From Benthicola sp964195715 (GTDB taxonomy: Bacteria; Gemmatimonadota; Gemmatimonadetes; Palauibacterales; Palauibacteraceae), in contig CAXMRU010000183.1 of assembly GCA_964195715.1 (NCBI GenBank), forward strand, positions 62,001 through 126,000: a stretch of DNA of 64,000 nucleotides, written 5' to 3'. Shown here one piece after another: positions 8,791 to 15,853 of this stretch. Position numbers and translations under genes: made by a program. The notes beneath the pieces were generated by a model. It was not told the origin of the DNA. It saw only the letters and a program-made list of their open reading frames with translations, and searched no databases. Position 1 is the first letter of the stretch, and each line of letters starts with the position of its first letter.

Positions 8791-9617
8791 AGGAAGGCCA
8801 TCAGGAAGACGCAGGCGGCGGGAATGGACCACAGGAGCGAGTCCACGCGATCGAACATGCCGCCGTGGCCCGGAAGCAACCGTGACGAGTCCTTGACGCC
8901 ACACTCGCGCTTGATGGCGGATTCCACCAGGTCGCCCATCGTAGCAGCAAGGGCTATGACCAATCCCAGCACCATGAGACCGCCAAACCCCAGGCCGTCA
9001 CCCAGCTCCGGTAGCAGCAGGTAACCATATGCGAGTGCCCCCAACGGTCCTGCCAGAATCGCGGCCGCCGCCCCCTCGACCGTCTTGTTAGGGCTGATGA
9101 CCGGCGCGAGCTTCCGTTTCCCGAACGTCCGACCCCCGAAGTAGGCTGCCGTATCAGCCAGCCAGGTCACGCCGACGGGCAGGAAGAAATACAACGTTCC
9201 CTCCACGGCTCCGGAGGAAAACAGCTCTCGCAGCGGAACGCCGAAGCTGATCAGTCCCCCCACGTACAGAGCAGCAGCGAGGGTCAGCGCGGCGGTCTGG
9301 AACGGCCGCTCCTCCGGAGCGATCCGCAGCGTGGCCACTCCGGCGACCGTGACGACCGCAGCCATGGTGATTCCCCACATGCCCCAGCCACTCAGTCGCA
9401 GCGCTGCCAGCGGGAGCAGAGCCGCGAACGCTATCGCCGGCACGTAGAGAAATAGATCTCCCCGCACTTCGAGCATGCGCCCGATCTCCCACACAGCCAC
9501 GGTGGCCAGCAGTGCCAGGCCGGCCGCAAACAGCCACCCGCCGGCGAGCGTAACCGCCACCGTAAGGGGAATGCCGATTGCCGCGACGGTCAATCGCCGG
9601 CCGAGATCAGATGCCAT
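8787..9617 (-). CDS. cdsA: Phosphatidate cytidylyltransferase (CDP-diglyceride synthase)
   Basis: A 276-residue integral membrane enzyme making CDP-diacylglycerol from phosphatidic acid and CTP, the branch point for all phospholipids. Seven to eight hydrophobic segments cover most of the length. The C-terminal signature is present as MGDLVESAIKRECGVKDSSR followed by LLPGHGGMFDRVDSLL, including the conserved Asp residues of this family. It starts at ATG 9617, 6 bases after uppS ends, and overlaps dxr by 4. Confidence 0.95.
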   Translation of the reverse strand: MASDLGRRLTVAAIGIPLTVAVTLAGGWLFAAGLALLATVAVWEIGRMLEVRGDLFLYVPAIAFAALLPLAALRLSGWGMWGITMAAVVTVAGVATLRIAPEERPFQTAALTLAAALYVGGLISFGVPLRELFSSGAVEGTLYFFLPVGVTWLADTAAYFGGRTFGKRKLAPVISPNKTVEGAAAAILAGPLGALAYGYLLLPELGDGLGFGGLMVLGLVIALAATMGDLVESAIKRECGVKDSSRLLPGHGGMFDRVDSLLWSIPAACVFLMAFL

Positions 9618-9623
9618 GCACGC

Positions 9624-10388
9624 TCACAGGGTCACACGGCCGAAGCGTCGCTCCCGCCGCTGGTAGTCGAGCACCGCCTCGTACAGATCGCTCTCGCCGA
9701 AGTCGGGCCACAGTACGGGGGTAACATGAATCTCGGAGTATGCGATCTGCCACAGAAGGAAGTTGGAGACTCGCATCTCGCCGGAAGTACGGACGAGCAG
9801 ATCCGGATCCGGAGAGCCCGAGGTGTACAACGCAGAAGCGAACCGATCCTCCGTTATGTCCGCGGGAGAGATTTCGCCCGCGATGCATGCCATTGCGAGG
9901 CTTCGCGCCGCCTGCAGAATCTCGTCCCTGGAACCGTAACTGATGGCCAGGTTGAGCATCAGCTCCTCTCCCCCCTCCGTCGCGCCCTGAATCGATTCGA
10001 TAGCCCTCAGAGCCTGCTTCGACAACCGGGAAAGGTCCCCAATCACCCTCACCTGCACTCCCTTGTCCGCCAGCGCCTGTCGCTCGCGCTCGACGTATTC
10101 GGACAGCAATCGCATCAGCGCCGACACCTCCTCCAGCGGACGCGACCAGTTCTCCTTCGAAAACGCGTACAGGGTCACGTATCTGACTCCGAGATCGAGT
10201 GCGCCGGTCACGCACCGACGAACCGATTTCATTCCCTCCCGGTGGCCCATCCACCGTGGCAGGCCACGCTCCGAGGCCCACCGGCCATTGCCGTCCATGA
10301 TGATCGCGACATGAGCAGGCACATCGCCCCCGGACTGAACCTGCTCCAGCAAGGCATCCAGTCCTTGCTCGCGATCACTCAACTTCAC
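9624..10388 (-). CDS. uppS: Isoprenyl transferase (undecaprenyl diphosphate synthase)
   Basis: A cis-prenyltransferase of about 254 residues that extends farnesyl diphosphate to undecaprenyl diphosphate, the lipid carrier for peptidoglycan and other wall polymers. The diphosphate-binding motif IIMDGNGRWA contains the catalytic Asp. TLYAFSKENWSRP, SYGSRDEI and the C-terminal DLLVRTSGEMRVSNFLLWQ plus WPDF are all family signatures. The start is uncertain: GTG at 10388 and TTG at 10382 both lie inside the end of thiI, and an in-frame ATG at 10433 would lengthen the overlap. The thiI overlap suggests translational coupling. Confidence 0.95.
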   Translation of the reverse strand: MKLSDREQGLDALLEQVQSGGDVPAHVAIIMDGNGRWASERGLPRWMGHREGMKSVRRCVTGALDLGVRYVTLYAFSKENWSRPLEEVSALMRLLSEYVERERQALADKGVQVRVIGDLSRLSKQALRAIESIQGATEGGEELMLNLAISYGSRDEILQAARSLAMACIAGEISPADITEDRFASALYTSGSPDPDLLVRTSGEMRVSNFLLWQIAYSEIHVTPVLWPDFGESDLYEAVLDYQRRERRFGRVTL

Positions 10389-11916
10389 CCCCGCTTGTCT
10401 GACCAGACCCGACGTGCTCCAGTTCCTGGCCATTCCTCGAGAGCCTACGAAGGGCCTTTACACCGCCCAGGAAACTGTAGGCTTCGTAGCCCGCCCTCTG
10501 CATCAGATCCGCCACGCGGGCGCTCTTGAGACCGAACTCACAGTACAGAATATACGTCCGGTCCTTACTCAGCCGACTGAATTCCGTGAGCAAGCCCGGG
10601 TATTCGCGGTTCTCAGCGCCCTGCCAGTGCCAGTTCCTGTACGACTCCCTGGACCGCGTGTCGAGAACGATCGCTCCGTTCGGTATCGCTCCGGCGAACA
10701 CGCTCTCGCCAGCGATGCGAGACAGGTCCAGCGTACGGAGGTCGTACAGACGAGCTCCCGCCAGGCCCGCTTCGAGAACACGGGGATTCAGCCCGGCCTC
10801 GTCCCGGAGAACCGCTTCCGGCGAGGCCGCCGTCGCCGGCCGTCCAGTGCTGATCGAGCAATACTCACGGACCCGCGATGACAGCTCGTACGTACCTATG
10901 TGGCGAGACCGGGAGATGATCTCCTCCTTGTCCATACCGACCAGCGGGCGCAGGACCGGCAAATCGCTCGCGTCGTCGATCGCCCGGAGGTTCGCCAGGG
11001 TCTGCGACGACACCTGCCCCACGGCCTCACCCGTGATGATCGCGTCGCCCCCCAGGCGGCGCGCCACGTCCGCCGCCGCCCGGTACATTTCCCGTTTCAG
11101 GGCGACCTGCTGAAAAGCCGGCCGGAAGGCTCGCCGCAGCTCGGCCACGACCGGATCGAAGTCGAGAGACAGGAGGGTCGGCCGGGTTCCGTAGCTCCAG
11201 CGGTCCGCCAGCACGCTGGCCACCTCGAGAACCATCCGCTGGTAAGCATCCCCGCCGAGGTTACAGAACACGTAGTCCAGCGCCACCCCACGACGCAGCA
11301 TCATCCAGGCCGCCACTGCCGAATCGAATCCGCCGGACAGGAGACAGACGGCCCTTCCCTCTACCCCGAGCGGAAGCCCTCCCGATCCGGTCGGCCGGCC
11401 CGAATAGAAGAGTGCCCGGTCGTCCCGAACCTCCACGCATACCTCGACCTCGGGATCGGTCAGGTCAACGCTCGCACCCTCGAGCAAGGCGGAGCCCAAC
11501 TCGCGCTTCACGTCCTGCGAGTTGAACGAATGCCGACCAGCGCGACGTGCCCGGACCGCGAAACGCTTCCCCCTGACTCGATCAGTAAAGGTCTCGAAAC
11601 CGACCTTCACGATTTCATCCAGCTCCGCCCGACATTCGGCCTCCACCACCGAGAACGAGCTGATCCCGAAGACGCGACTCAGCGGATCTTCCACAGGAGC
11701 GTCTGCCCGCACGTACAACCGGCTCCAATCGGACCGGATGCGGCACGATGCCCCTGAGCTCTCAAGGGAATCACGGACGTTGTCGGCAAGCCGCTTCTGA
11801 AAGCGGGAGCGTGTGCGCCTGCCTTTCGTCGTGATCTCGCCCGTGAGGCGGAGCATGAAGTCGCCCGGGGCCGGAAGTCGGCCAGTTAGAGACTGGTCGG
11901 ACGGTTGCTCGATCAT
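10375..11916 (-). CDS. thiI: tRNA 4-thiouridine synthetase ThiI with C-terminal rhodanese domain
   Basis: A 513-residue sulfurtransferase that adenylates and thiolates U8 of tRNA and, in many bacteria, also delivers sulfur for the thiamine thiazole ring. The order is an N-terminal ferredoxin-like and THUMP region (about 20-175), the PP-loop SGGFDSA (194-200) and a C-terminal rhodanese domain (about 400-500). Cys353 in REYCSI matches E. coli Cys344, and Cys459 in YCEFGLKSA matches the persulfide Cys456, so both catalytic cysteines are present. This is the long, rhodanese-bearing form. It lies upstream of uppS, an unusual neighbour for this gene, and 33 bases after a 38-residue membrane ORF. 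Confidence 0.95.
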   Translation of the reverse strand: MIEQPSDQSLTGRLPAPGDFMLRLTGEITTKGRRTRSRFQKRLADNVRDSLESSGASCRIRSDWSRLYVRADAPVEDPLSRVFGISSFSVVEAECRAELDEIVKVGFETFTDRVRGKRFAVRARRAGRHSFNSQDVKRELGSALLEGASVDLTDPEVEVCVEVRDDRALFYSGRPTGSGGLPLGVEGRAVCLLSGGFDSAVAAWMMLRRGVALDYVFCNLGGDAYQRMVLEVASVLADRWSYGTRPTLLSLDFDPVVAELRRAFRPAFQQVALKREMYRAAADVARRLGGDAIITGEAVGQVSSQTLANLRAIDDASDLPVLRPLVGMDKEEIISRSRHIGTYELSSRVREYCSISTGRPATAASPEAVLRDEAGLNPRVLEAGLAGARLYDLRTLDLSRIAGESVFAGAIPNGAIVLDTRSRESYRNWHWQGAENREYPGLLTEFSRLSKDRTYILYCEFGLKSARVADLMQRAGYEAYSFLGGVKALRRLSRNGQELEHVGSGQTSGGEVE

Positions 11917-11949
11917 GCCATACGTGACCTGTTGCGCCGCCTATCCGGC

Positions 11950-12066
11950 TCAGGAATCCGGGCGACGACCAGGAATCCTCGAAACCACCAGGGCCACGAC
12001 GATCCCCAGTACCGGGATGGCCAGCACTATTGTGATCAAAATGAAGCTGTCTGCGATGAACTCCAA
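11950..12066 (-). CDS. Candidate 38-residue single-pass membrane protein
   Basis: A short reading frame starting at TTG 12066 and ending TGA at 11950, 33 bases before thiI. The peptide starts MEFIADSFILITIVLAIPVL, continues GIVVALVVSRIPGRR and ends PDS. That is a long uninterrupted hydrophobic helix with a short charged tail, as expected for a real small membrane protein. An AAGGGAT ribosome-like site lies about 10 bases upstream, and an in-frame TAG two codons upstream fixes the start. There is no homology claim; being a chance frame remains possible. Confidence 0.4.
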   Translation of the reverse strand: MEFIADSFILITIVLAIPVLGIVVALVVSRIPGRRPDS

Positions 12067-12409
12067 CGCGATCTATCCCTTTTTCAGTGAACTCGACATC
12101 CTCGGACGCCATCCAGCAGTCTCCAAAGAACCGCGGTCGGACGCGGCATACTACCGGGCGCATCGGCGCTCAGGCAAGCACCGTTTCTCACACCCATGAC
12201 TGTTCGGATTCGGTACACCCCTTGCCATAGCCGGACGCCCGATATCTGATAATTTACATGACACAAATATATCTTAGCTATGTCTGTGTATACGGTTAAA
12301 TGGCGTACTTAGTTGTGGCATACCTGTTGCTCCTGTTACGGCCAGGGAAAGGCACGCGCCAGAGTGGCGCGGTAACCCTGCGGGGAAAGAATGATTGACG
12401 AGGACAGCC
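12067..12409. other. 343-base divergent intergenic region with an AT-rich core
   Basis: This spacer separates the minus-strand thiI run from the plus-strand secreted-protein gene. Bases about 12240-12305 are strikingly AT-rich for this genome (GATATCTGATAATTTACATG and the next 45 bases), the likely place for promoters on both strands. I cannot fix -35/-10 pairs with confidence: TTGCCA (12222-12227) and GATAAT (12248-12253) are 20 bases apart, longer than ideal. The plus-strand leader also contains a foldable element, described separately. No convincing gene lies inside. Confidence 0.5.
12335..12380 (+). promoter_or_regulatory. Foldable 5' leader element of unknown class
   Basis: Two nested stems can form: CAGGG (12343-12347) with CCCTG (12376-12380), and CGCGCC (12355-12360) with GGCGCG (12366-12371) around the loop AGAGT. 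In addition GTTAC (12335-12339) can pair with GTAAC (12372-12376), which competes with the outer stem or could form a pseudoknot. It ends about 30 bases before the secreted-protein start. It matches no riboswitch class I know, and there is no T-run, so it is not an intrinsic terminator. Confidence 0.3.
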
Positions 12410-12883
12410 ATGTACTACCATGCGGAGAGAAAGATGGAAGGGCTGAAGGCGCTGTTGTCCTTGGCGGCGATCGCCGCCGGGCTGGTACTCTCGAACATGG
12501 CTGCCTCCCCCGCCCTCCATATAGGCTCGGGGACTGTCGACGTGGTCGGCATCTGGCGCTGGGTGCAGCCGGGTGCGGACGCGCGGACCCTTGAAGCCGC
12601 GAGCCCCACGCTGGAGATCCGCCGGGCGCCCGACGGCGAGCTCGAGGCTACGATTCTCGTTCGCTCGGGGAACCACTTGCGTGAAGCCGACGTCTCCTAT
12701 GATGCCGGTCACTTGTGCATGGTGACGAGTGGAGGCGCTTCGTTCAAAGGCCAGCTCAGCGAGGACGGATCCACGATCGAGGGTGTAATACATTACGATG
12801 GAGCCCGTTCCGCTGCCCAGCTGCAACGGGTCGAGCGCCGAAAAATGCGCCGGGCGGCGGAGCGTAGACCGTACGCGACCTGA
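12410..12883 (+). CDS. Small secreted protein of unknown function
   Basis: A 157-residue protein (172-ish with alternative starts) whose N-terminus holds a positively charged stretch and a hydrophobic segment (LKALLSLAAIAAGLVLSNMAA), so a signal peptide or anchor is likely. The rest looks beta-rich, with a GIWRW...SPTLEIRRAPDGELEATIL pattern and a later FKGQLSEDGSTIEGVI, reminiscent of lipocalin-like or beta-barrel repeats, though I cannot name a family. ATG 12410 has AGGA 6 bases upstream; TTG 12395 and ATG 12434 are alternatives. It has its own leader and a downstream hairpin, so it is probably transcribed alone. Confidence 0.65.
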   Translation: MYYHAERKMEGLKALLSLAAIAAGLVLSNMAASPALHIGSGTVDVVGIWRWVQPGADARTLEAASPTLEIRRAPDGELEATILVRSGNHLREADVSYDAGHLCMVTSGGASFKGQLSEDGSTIEGVIHYDGARSAAQLQRVERRKMRRAAERRPYAT

Positions 12884-12908
12884 CCCGCCGCCCGAGCATG
12901 CAGAGTCA

Positions 12909-13586
12909 CTAGAGAGGCGCCTCCCGCCGAGGTGCCTCTCTCGCTTTGATCTCGATCCGAGACCGCGCCCTGCCCCGCGCTGCCGCGATCGGTAACCGAC
13001 GTTTCCAGGGCGCCCACGCCCGGATCGCGAGAAGCACCGCGATGATCGAGAGGAACACCAACGGCTCCCGTGTGTCAGCCTTGACCTTCCACAGGAAGTG
13101 TATTCCGGCCGCGATCGCCGCCACGTAGACGAGCCTGTGCAGGCGTTGCCAATTCTTCCTGAGCCGCCGGATCCAACCCGAAGTCGAGGTGGAGGCCAGG
13201 GCGAGCAGGATCAGCCAGGCCAGGAAGCCGATGGTGATGAAGGGACGCTCGACGATGTCCTCCACGATGTAGCTCCATCCGAAGAACTGGTCCAGAACCA
13301 GATACGTGAGCAGGTGAAGCGTGGCATAGAAGAACGCAAACAGGCCCAACAATCGCCGATATCGGATCCAGCCCGGCCGTCGCGCCAGCCGCCGAAGGGG
13401 TGTAACCGCCAGAGTCACGGTCAGGAGGGACAGGGCCCACCAGCCTGTCCGATGGGTGATCGTCTCGATCGGATTCGAGCCCAGACCGCCTGAGAGCGCC
13501 CCGAGACCGAGCGACACGACGGGTGCAAGACACGCGGCCCAGATCACGACTTTCGCCAGGATCCTCTTTCGGCGCGCCGTTCCCAT
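12909..13586 (-). CDS. msrQ: Haem-binding membrane subunit of the methionine sulfoxide reductase system
   Basis: A 225-residue protein with about six membrane helices of the ferric-reductase-like transmembrane family (MsrQ/YedZ). Visible features are the WW and HRTGWW motif near the first helices, FAFFYATLHLLTYL and NWQRLHRLVYVAAIAAGIHFLW, whose histidines are expected haem ligands. It passes electrons from the membrane quinone pool to periplasmic MsrP, which repairs oxidised methionines in exported proteins. ATG 13586 is preferred over TTG 13598. It lies just downstream of msrP, the standard pairing. Confidence 0.93.
   Translation of the reverse strand: MGTARRKRILAKVVIWAACLAPVVSLGLGALSGGLGSNPIETITHRTGWWALSLLTVTLAVTPLRRLARRPGWIRYRRLLGLFAFFYATLHLLTYLVLDQFFGWSYIVEDIVERPFITIGFLAWLILLALASTSTSGWIRRLRKNWQRLHRLVYVAAIAAGIHFLWKVKADTREPLVFLSIIAVLLAIRAWAPWKRRLPIAAARGRARSRIEIKAREAPRREAPL
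12911..12941 (+). terminator. Hairpin, probable intrinsic terminator of the secreted-protein gene
   Basis: AGAGAGGCGCCTC (12911-12923) pairs with GAGGTGCCTCTCT (12929-12941) around a CCGCC loop, 13 pairs with one G-T wobble. It lies 28 bases after the plus-strand stop and is followed by TCGCTTTG, a weak T-tract. The hairpin also covers the last codons of the convergent msrQ gene, so it cannot serve that gene as a normal downstream terminator. Confidence 0.5.
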
Positions 13587-13629
13587 GGTCAAAAGCAAAC
13601 ACCGTTCGGCGCGCCCGACTCGACGGACG

Positions 13630-14640
13630 TCAGTACCACCGGGTCAGATCGAGGTCCGAGTACATATGCGCTACCTGATCGGCGTAGCCGTTGAACATCG
13701 CAGTCGGGCGCCGGCGAAAGTCGCCGATCCGGCGCTCCCTCGCCTGGCTCCACCTGGGGTGATCTACTCCCGGGTTGACGTTTGCGTAGAACCCGTACTC
13801 CCGCGGCGCCGAGAGTGCCCAGCTTGTCGCAGGCATCTCCTCGACGAAGCGCATCCGGACGATGGACTTGATGCTCTTGAACCCATACTTCCACGGCACG
13901 ACGAGGCGCAGGGGAGCCCCGTTCTGGTTCGGGAGATCGCGCCCGTATACTCCCGTCGCGAGAAGAGTAAGTGGGTTCATGGCCTCGTCGATACGCAGCC
14001 CCTCCACGTACGGCCAATTCAACACACGACGCTTCTGCCCGGGCATCTGCTCCGGATCGAGGAGCGTGGTAAACTCTACGTACTTCGCCCTGCTCGTCGG
14101 CTCAAGTCGTCGGATCACGTCGCCCAGTGCGACGCCGCTCCATGGAATCACCATGGACCAGGCCTCGACGCAACGCAGGCGGTAAACCCGATCCTCGACC
14201 CCGTGCGGCGCGAGAAGATCGTCCAGGTCGTACACAGCGGGGCGCGCCACCTCGCCCTCGACGGCGACACTCCACGGCCGCGCGACGAGCGCATGGGCTT
14301 TGCGAGCGGGATCTTCTTTTCCTGTCCCAAACTCATAGAAGTTATTGTACCCCGTGACGTCGGCGTACGGCGTCAGGGACTCGTCCAGCTCCGACCGAAC
14401 GGAGCTCCAGTCGACCTCTTGGGGACCCATGCCGGGTGTGACAGATCCGTCCCCTGTCGGTCTCGGGGCCGTGCGTGCTTCCATCCGCGGCGGGTCTTCG
14501 CAGGCGCTCAACAGGCCAGGCACGAGCGCGGCCGCGGCGGCGAGCTTCGCCGACCGCCCGACGAAATGGCGGCGGTTCATGTACCACCTGCAGGGCGTGA
14601 TCTCGGAAGACGGAATGTCGTCGGGTCGTCGTATCAGCAT
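13630..14640 (-). CDS. msrP: Periplasmic methionine sulfoxide reductase catalytic subunit
   Basis: A 336-residue molybdopterin enzyme of the sulfite-oxidase fold that reduces methionine sulfoxide in exported proteins. The N-terminal RRPDDIPSSEITP followed by NRRHFVG is the usual MsrP opening with a twin-arginine signal (Arg23-Arg24). The molybdenum-ligand cysteine is Cys157 in YRLRCVEAWSMVIPW. Unusually, the Tat signal ends in LLSAC (Cys47), a good lipobox, so the enzyme may be lipid-anchored rather than soluble. It is transcribed with msrQ, with a 43-base gap, and divergently from a small hypothetical gene. Confidence 0.93.
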   Translation of the reverse strand: MLIRRPDDIPSSEITPCRWYMNRRHFVGRSAKLAAAAALVPGLLSACEDPPRMEARTAPRPTGDGSVTPGMGPQEVDWSSVRSELDESLTPYADVTGYNNFYEFGTGKEDPARKAHALVARPWSVAVEGEVARPAVYDLDDLLAPHGVEDRVYRLRCVEAWSMVIPWSGVALGDVIRRLEPTSRAKYVEFTTLLDPEQMPGQKRRVLNWPYVEGLRIDEAMNPLTLLATGVYGRDLPNQNGAPLRLVVPWKYGFKSIKSIVRMRFVEEMPATSWALSAPREYGFYANVNPGVDHPRWSQARERRIGDFRRRPTAMFNGYADQVAHMYSDLDLTRWY

Positions 14641-14799
14641 GCTCTCTCCGGGTGCACGGCCGGTCGTTCATCCGGTACTTGAAACAAAGGTGAGCCTGGA
14701 AAGATCCCACGGTGCGCGGCAACGAGATGGTGTACGAATCGGGAAAATCTGTCTAGTTTCGGCCGGCAGCGATGCACAGTCACAGTGGAGGAGGCCTGC

Positions 14800-15150
14800 A
14801 TGGATGCGCACTGGAAGATCGAGCGCTACGCCGTCTACGTACGCTCACCCTCGCTCGGCGGCGGGGGAAACGCGGTTCCGCACATCATTCTCCTGCTCGG
14901 TCCCGAGCGGGATCAGAGGGCGTACGTCTATTTCCTGAACAACATGCAGCAGAAGCCGGCCAACCGTTTCACGGGCGCCTACTGGGCGAGTTACTTCAAT
15001 CGCAGCCAGTACTCCGATATCCTCGATCTGCTGAGGAACGAGATGCCGGTCTACTTCCACTACGACGACGCGATCGGCCACGCGCAACTGCAGACGGCGC
15101 TCGAAACGGCCGGTGTGGGTGACGAGGACTACGCGTCCCCGCACGAGTGA
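14800..15150 (+). CDS. Hypothetical protein, 116 residues
   Basis: A small, soluble, aromatic-rich protein with no signal peptide or membrane helix (for example YAVYVRSPSLGGG, AYVYFLNNMQQ and GAYWASYFNRSQY). ATG 14800 has a strong GGAGGAGG site 5 bases upstream, which decides it over the GTG at 14785. A plausible -10 element, TAGTTT, lies near 14754. I do not recognise the family. It stands alone between divergent msrP and the convergent tRNA gene. Good ribosome site and codon use make it a real gene. Confidence 0.7.
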   Translation: MDAHWKIERYAVYVRSPSLGGGGNAVPHIILLLGPERDQRAYVYFLNNMQQKPANRFTGAYWASYFNRSQYSDILDLLRNEMPVYFHYDDAIGHAQLQTALETAGVGDEDYASPHE

Positions 15151-15203
15151 CCGCCAGACCCGCAGGTGGAACAAGCGGTGTCATGAGTCCGCGTGGAGAG
15201 GAG

Positions 15204-15278
15204 TGGCAGGGGCGGGATTTGAACCCGCGACCTAGGGCTTATGAGTCCCCCGCTCTGACCAGGCTGAGCTACCCTGCC
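15204..15278 (-). tRNA. tRNA-Met (anticodon CAT), elongator type
   Basis: The minus strand folds into a complete cloverleaf: acceptor GGCAGGG/CCCTGCC, D arm GCTC...GAGC, anticodon loop CTCATAA with CAT, T arm GCGGG TTCAAAT CCCGC, discriminator A, and no encoded CCA. The anticodon stem has an A31-G39 mismatch and a G-T closing pair. It lacks the three G-C pairs of an initiator. A lysidine-modified tRNA-Ile2 with the same CAT anticodon cannot be ruled out. A T-run terminator ends one base upstream of its 5' end, so how it is transcribed is unclear. Confidence 0.93.
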
Positions 15279-15279
15279 G

Positions 15280-15310
15280 AAAAAAGGGCGGCCGGAAGAC
15301 ATCTCCGGCC
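15280..15310 (-). terminator. Intrinsic terminator directly upstream of tRNA-Met
   Basis: On the minus strand GGCCGGA (15310-15304) and TCCGGCC (15296-15290) form a 7-pair stem around GATGTCT, followed by GCCC and six T residues (15285-15280). This is the best-formed intrinsic terminator in the window. It would end a transcript of about 176 bases started at the promoter at 15462-15490. Confidence 0.75.
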
Positions 15311-15316
15311 AGTTCC

Positions 15317-15371
15317 GTCTCGCCGCGCGACACGCGACAATAGCGGGAGTTGGCGTCGATCGCAGCGAGAC
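15317..15371 (-). ncRNA. Predicted long hairpin in the truncated-tRNA transcript
   Basis: Minus-strand GTCTCGC (15371-15365) is fully complementary to GCGAGAC (15323-15317), closing a 41-base loop that can fold further (for example GCGA with TCGC). It lies between the tRNA-like 5' part and the terminator, so the predicted transcript of about 176 bases would have three structured modules. Function unknown; this is a fold prediction made by eye. Confidence 0.3.
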
Positions 15372-15396
15372 ATTCAGCACGCGCAGCACGCGAGTC

Positions 15397-15451
15397 ACCT
15401 GCGACCTTCGGGTTATGGGCCCGACGAGTTACCAAGCTGCTCCACCCCGCG
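15397..15451 (-). pseudogene. Initiator tRNA-fMet gene truncated in the T arm
   Basis: From 15451 downward the minus strand matches bacterial initiator tRNA almost base for base. It has CGCGGGG acceptor, GGAGCAGC and TTGGTAACTCGTC, and the anticodon arm CGGG CCCATAA CCCG with the three G-C pairs diagnostic of initiators, then AAGGTC and the T-stem half GCAGG. Similarity stops at 15397: instead of TTCAAAT and the 3' T-stem and acceptor strands the sequence continues TGACTCGCGTG. No matching 3' half (CCTGC CCCCGC) occurs in the following 250 bases. The gene keeps its own promoter and a downstream terminator. It may be a dead tRNA gene or the start of a tRNA-like RNA. Confidence 0.75.
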
Positions 15452-15461
15452 ACGGGCGCCC

Positions 15462-15490
15462 AAACTAGAGCTACACGTGGAGGGCGTCAA
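15462..15490 (-). promoter_or_regulatory. Sigma70-type promoter for the truncated fMet tRNA unit
   Basis: On the minus strand TTGACG (-35, 15490-15485) and TAGTTT (-10, 15467-15462) are separated by exactly 17 bases. The predicted start lies near 15455, 4 bases before the tRNA-like sequence begins. It sits between the ftsB stop and the tRNA, so the tRNA unit does not depend on the eno-ftsB transcript. Confidence 0.65.
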
Positions 15491-15505
15491 GGTTCGTAAT
15501 CGCCG

Positions 15506-15853
15506 CTAATTCTCGCCGTTCTTCCCGGATTTCCCGGCAGATTCTGTCTCGTCCTCCCCGGAGACCGGGTGGAAGCGCACGACGACTTCGCCGTCACGGA
15601 TCAGACCGTGCTTCTCCCTGCCCACACGTTCGATCGACAGGCGATCGGTCTCGAGGCTGTCTCCCCTCTGGGCCAGCGAATCAGTACGGACGATGAGGGA
15701 ATCGAGTCGGTCAACCAGGTCCTCACGTTCTCCACGCATGGCATGCATGTCGAACACGCTGTACACGCCGCCGAACACGACGTAATAGGCCGCAAGCAAG
15801 AGCAGGACGGCCACGAGTCCTCGAAAACCCCAACGTCGGAGACGTTCAGGCAT
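15506..15853 (-). CDS. ftsB: FtsB/DivIC-type septum formation initiator
   Basis: A 115-residue bitopic protein: a basic start (MPERLRRWGFRG), one membrane helix (about 12-30, LVAVLLLLAAYYVVFGG), then a coiled coil with regular Leu spacing (REDLVDRLDSLIVRTDSLAQ) and the DivIC-type segment RVGREKHGLIRDGE. Such proteins form the FtsQLB complex that activates septal cell-wall synthesis. ATG 15853 with GGGGA 5 bases upstream overlaps the eno stop by 8 bases. The eno-ftsB pairing is widely conserved. The C-terminal tail is charged and low in complexity. Confidence 0.88.
   Translation of the reverse strand: MPERLRRWGFRGLVAVLLLLAAYYVVFGGVYSVFDMHAMRGEREDLVDRLDSLIVRTDSLAQRGDSLETDRLSIERVGREKHGLIRDGEVVVRFHPVSGEDETESAGKSGKNGEN

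Noticed and set aside
12335..12380. c-di-GMP or TPP riboswitch in the leader
   Set aside because: The conserved sequence blocks of these classes are not present; only generic stems are seen.
15129..15398. Minus-strand frame running through tRNA-Met and the initiator tRNA remnant
   Set aside because: It reads straight through tRNA sequence, so it is not a protein gene.
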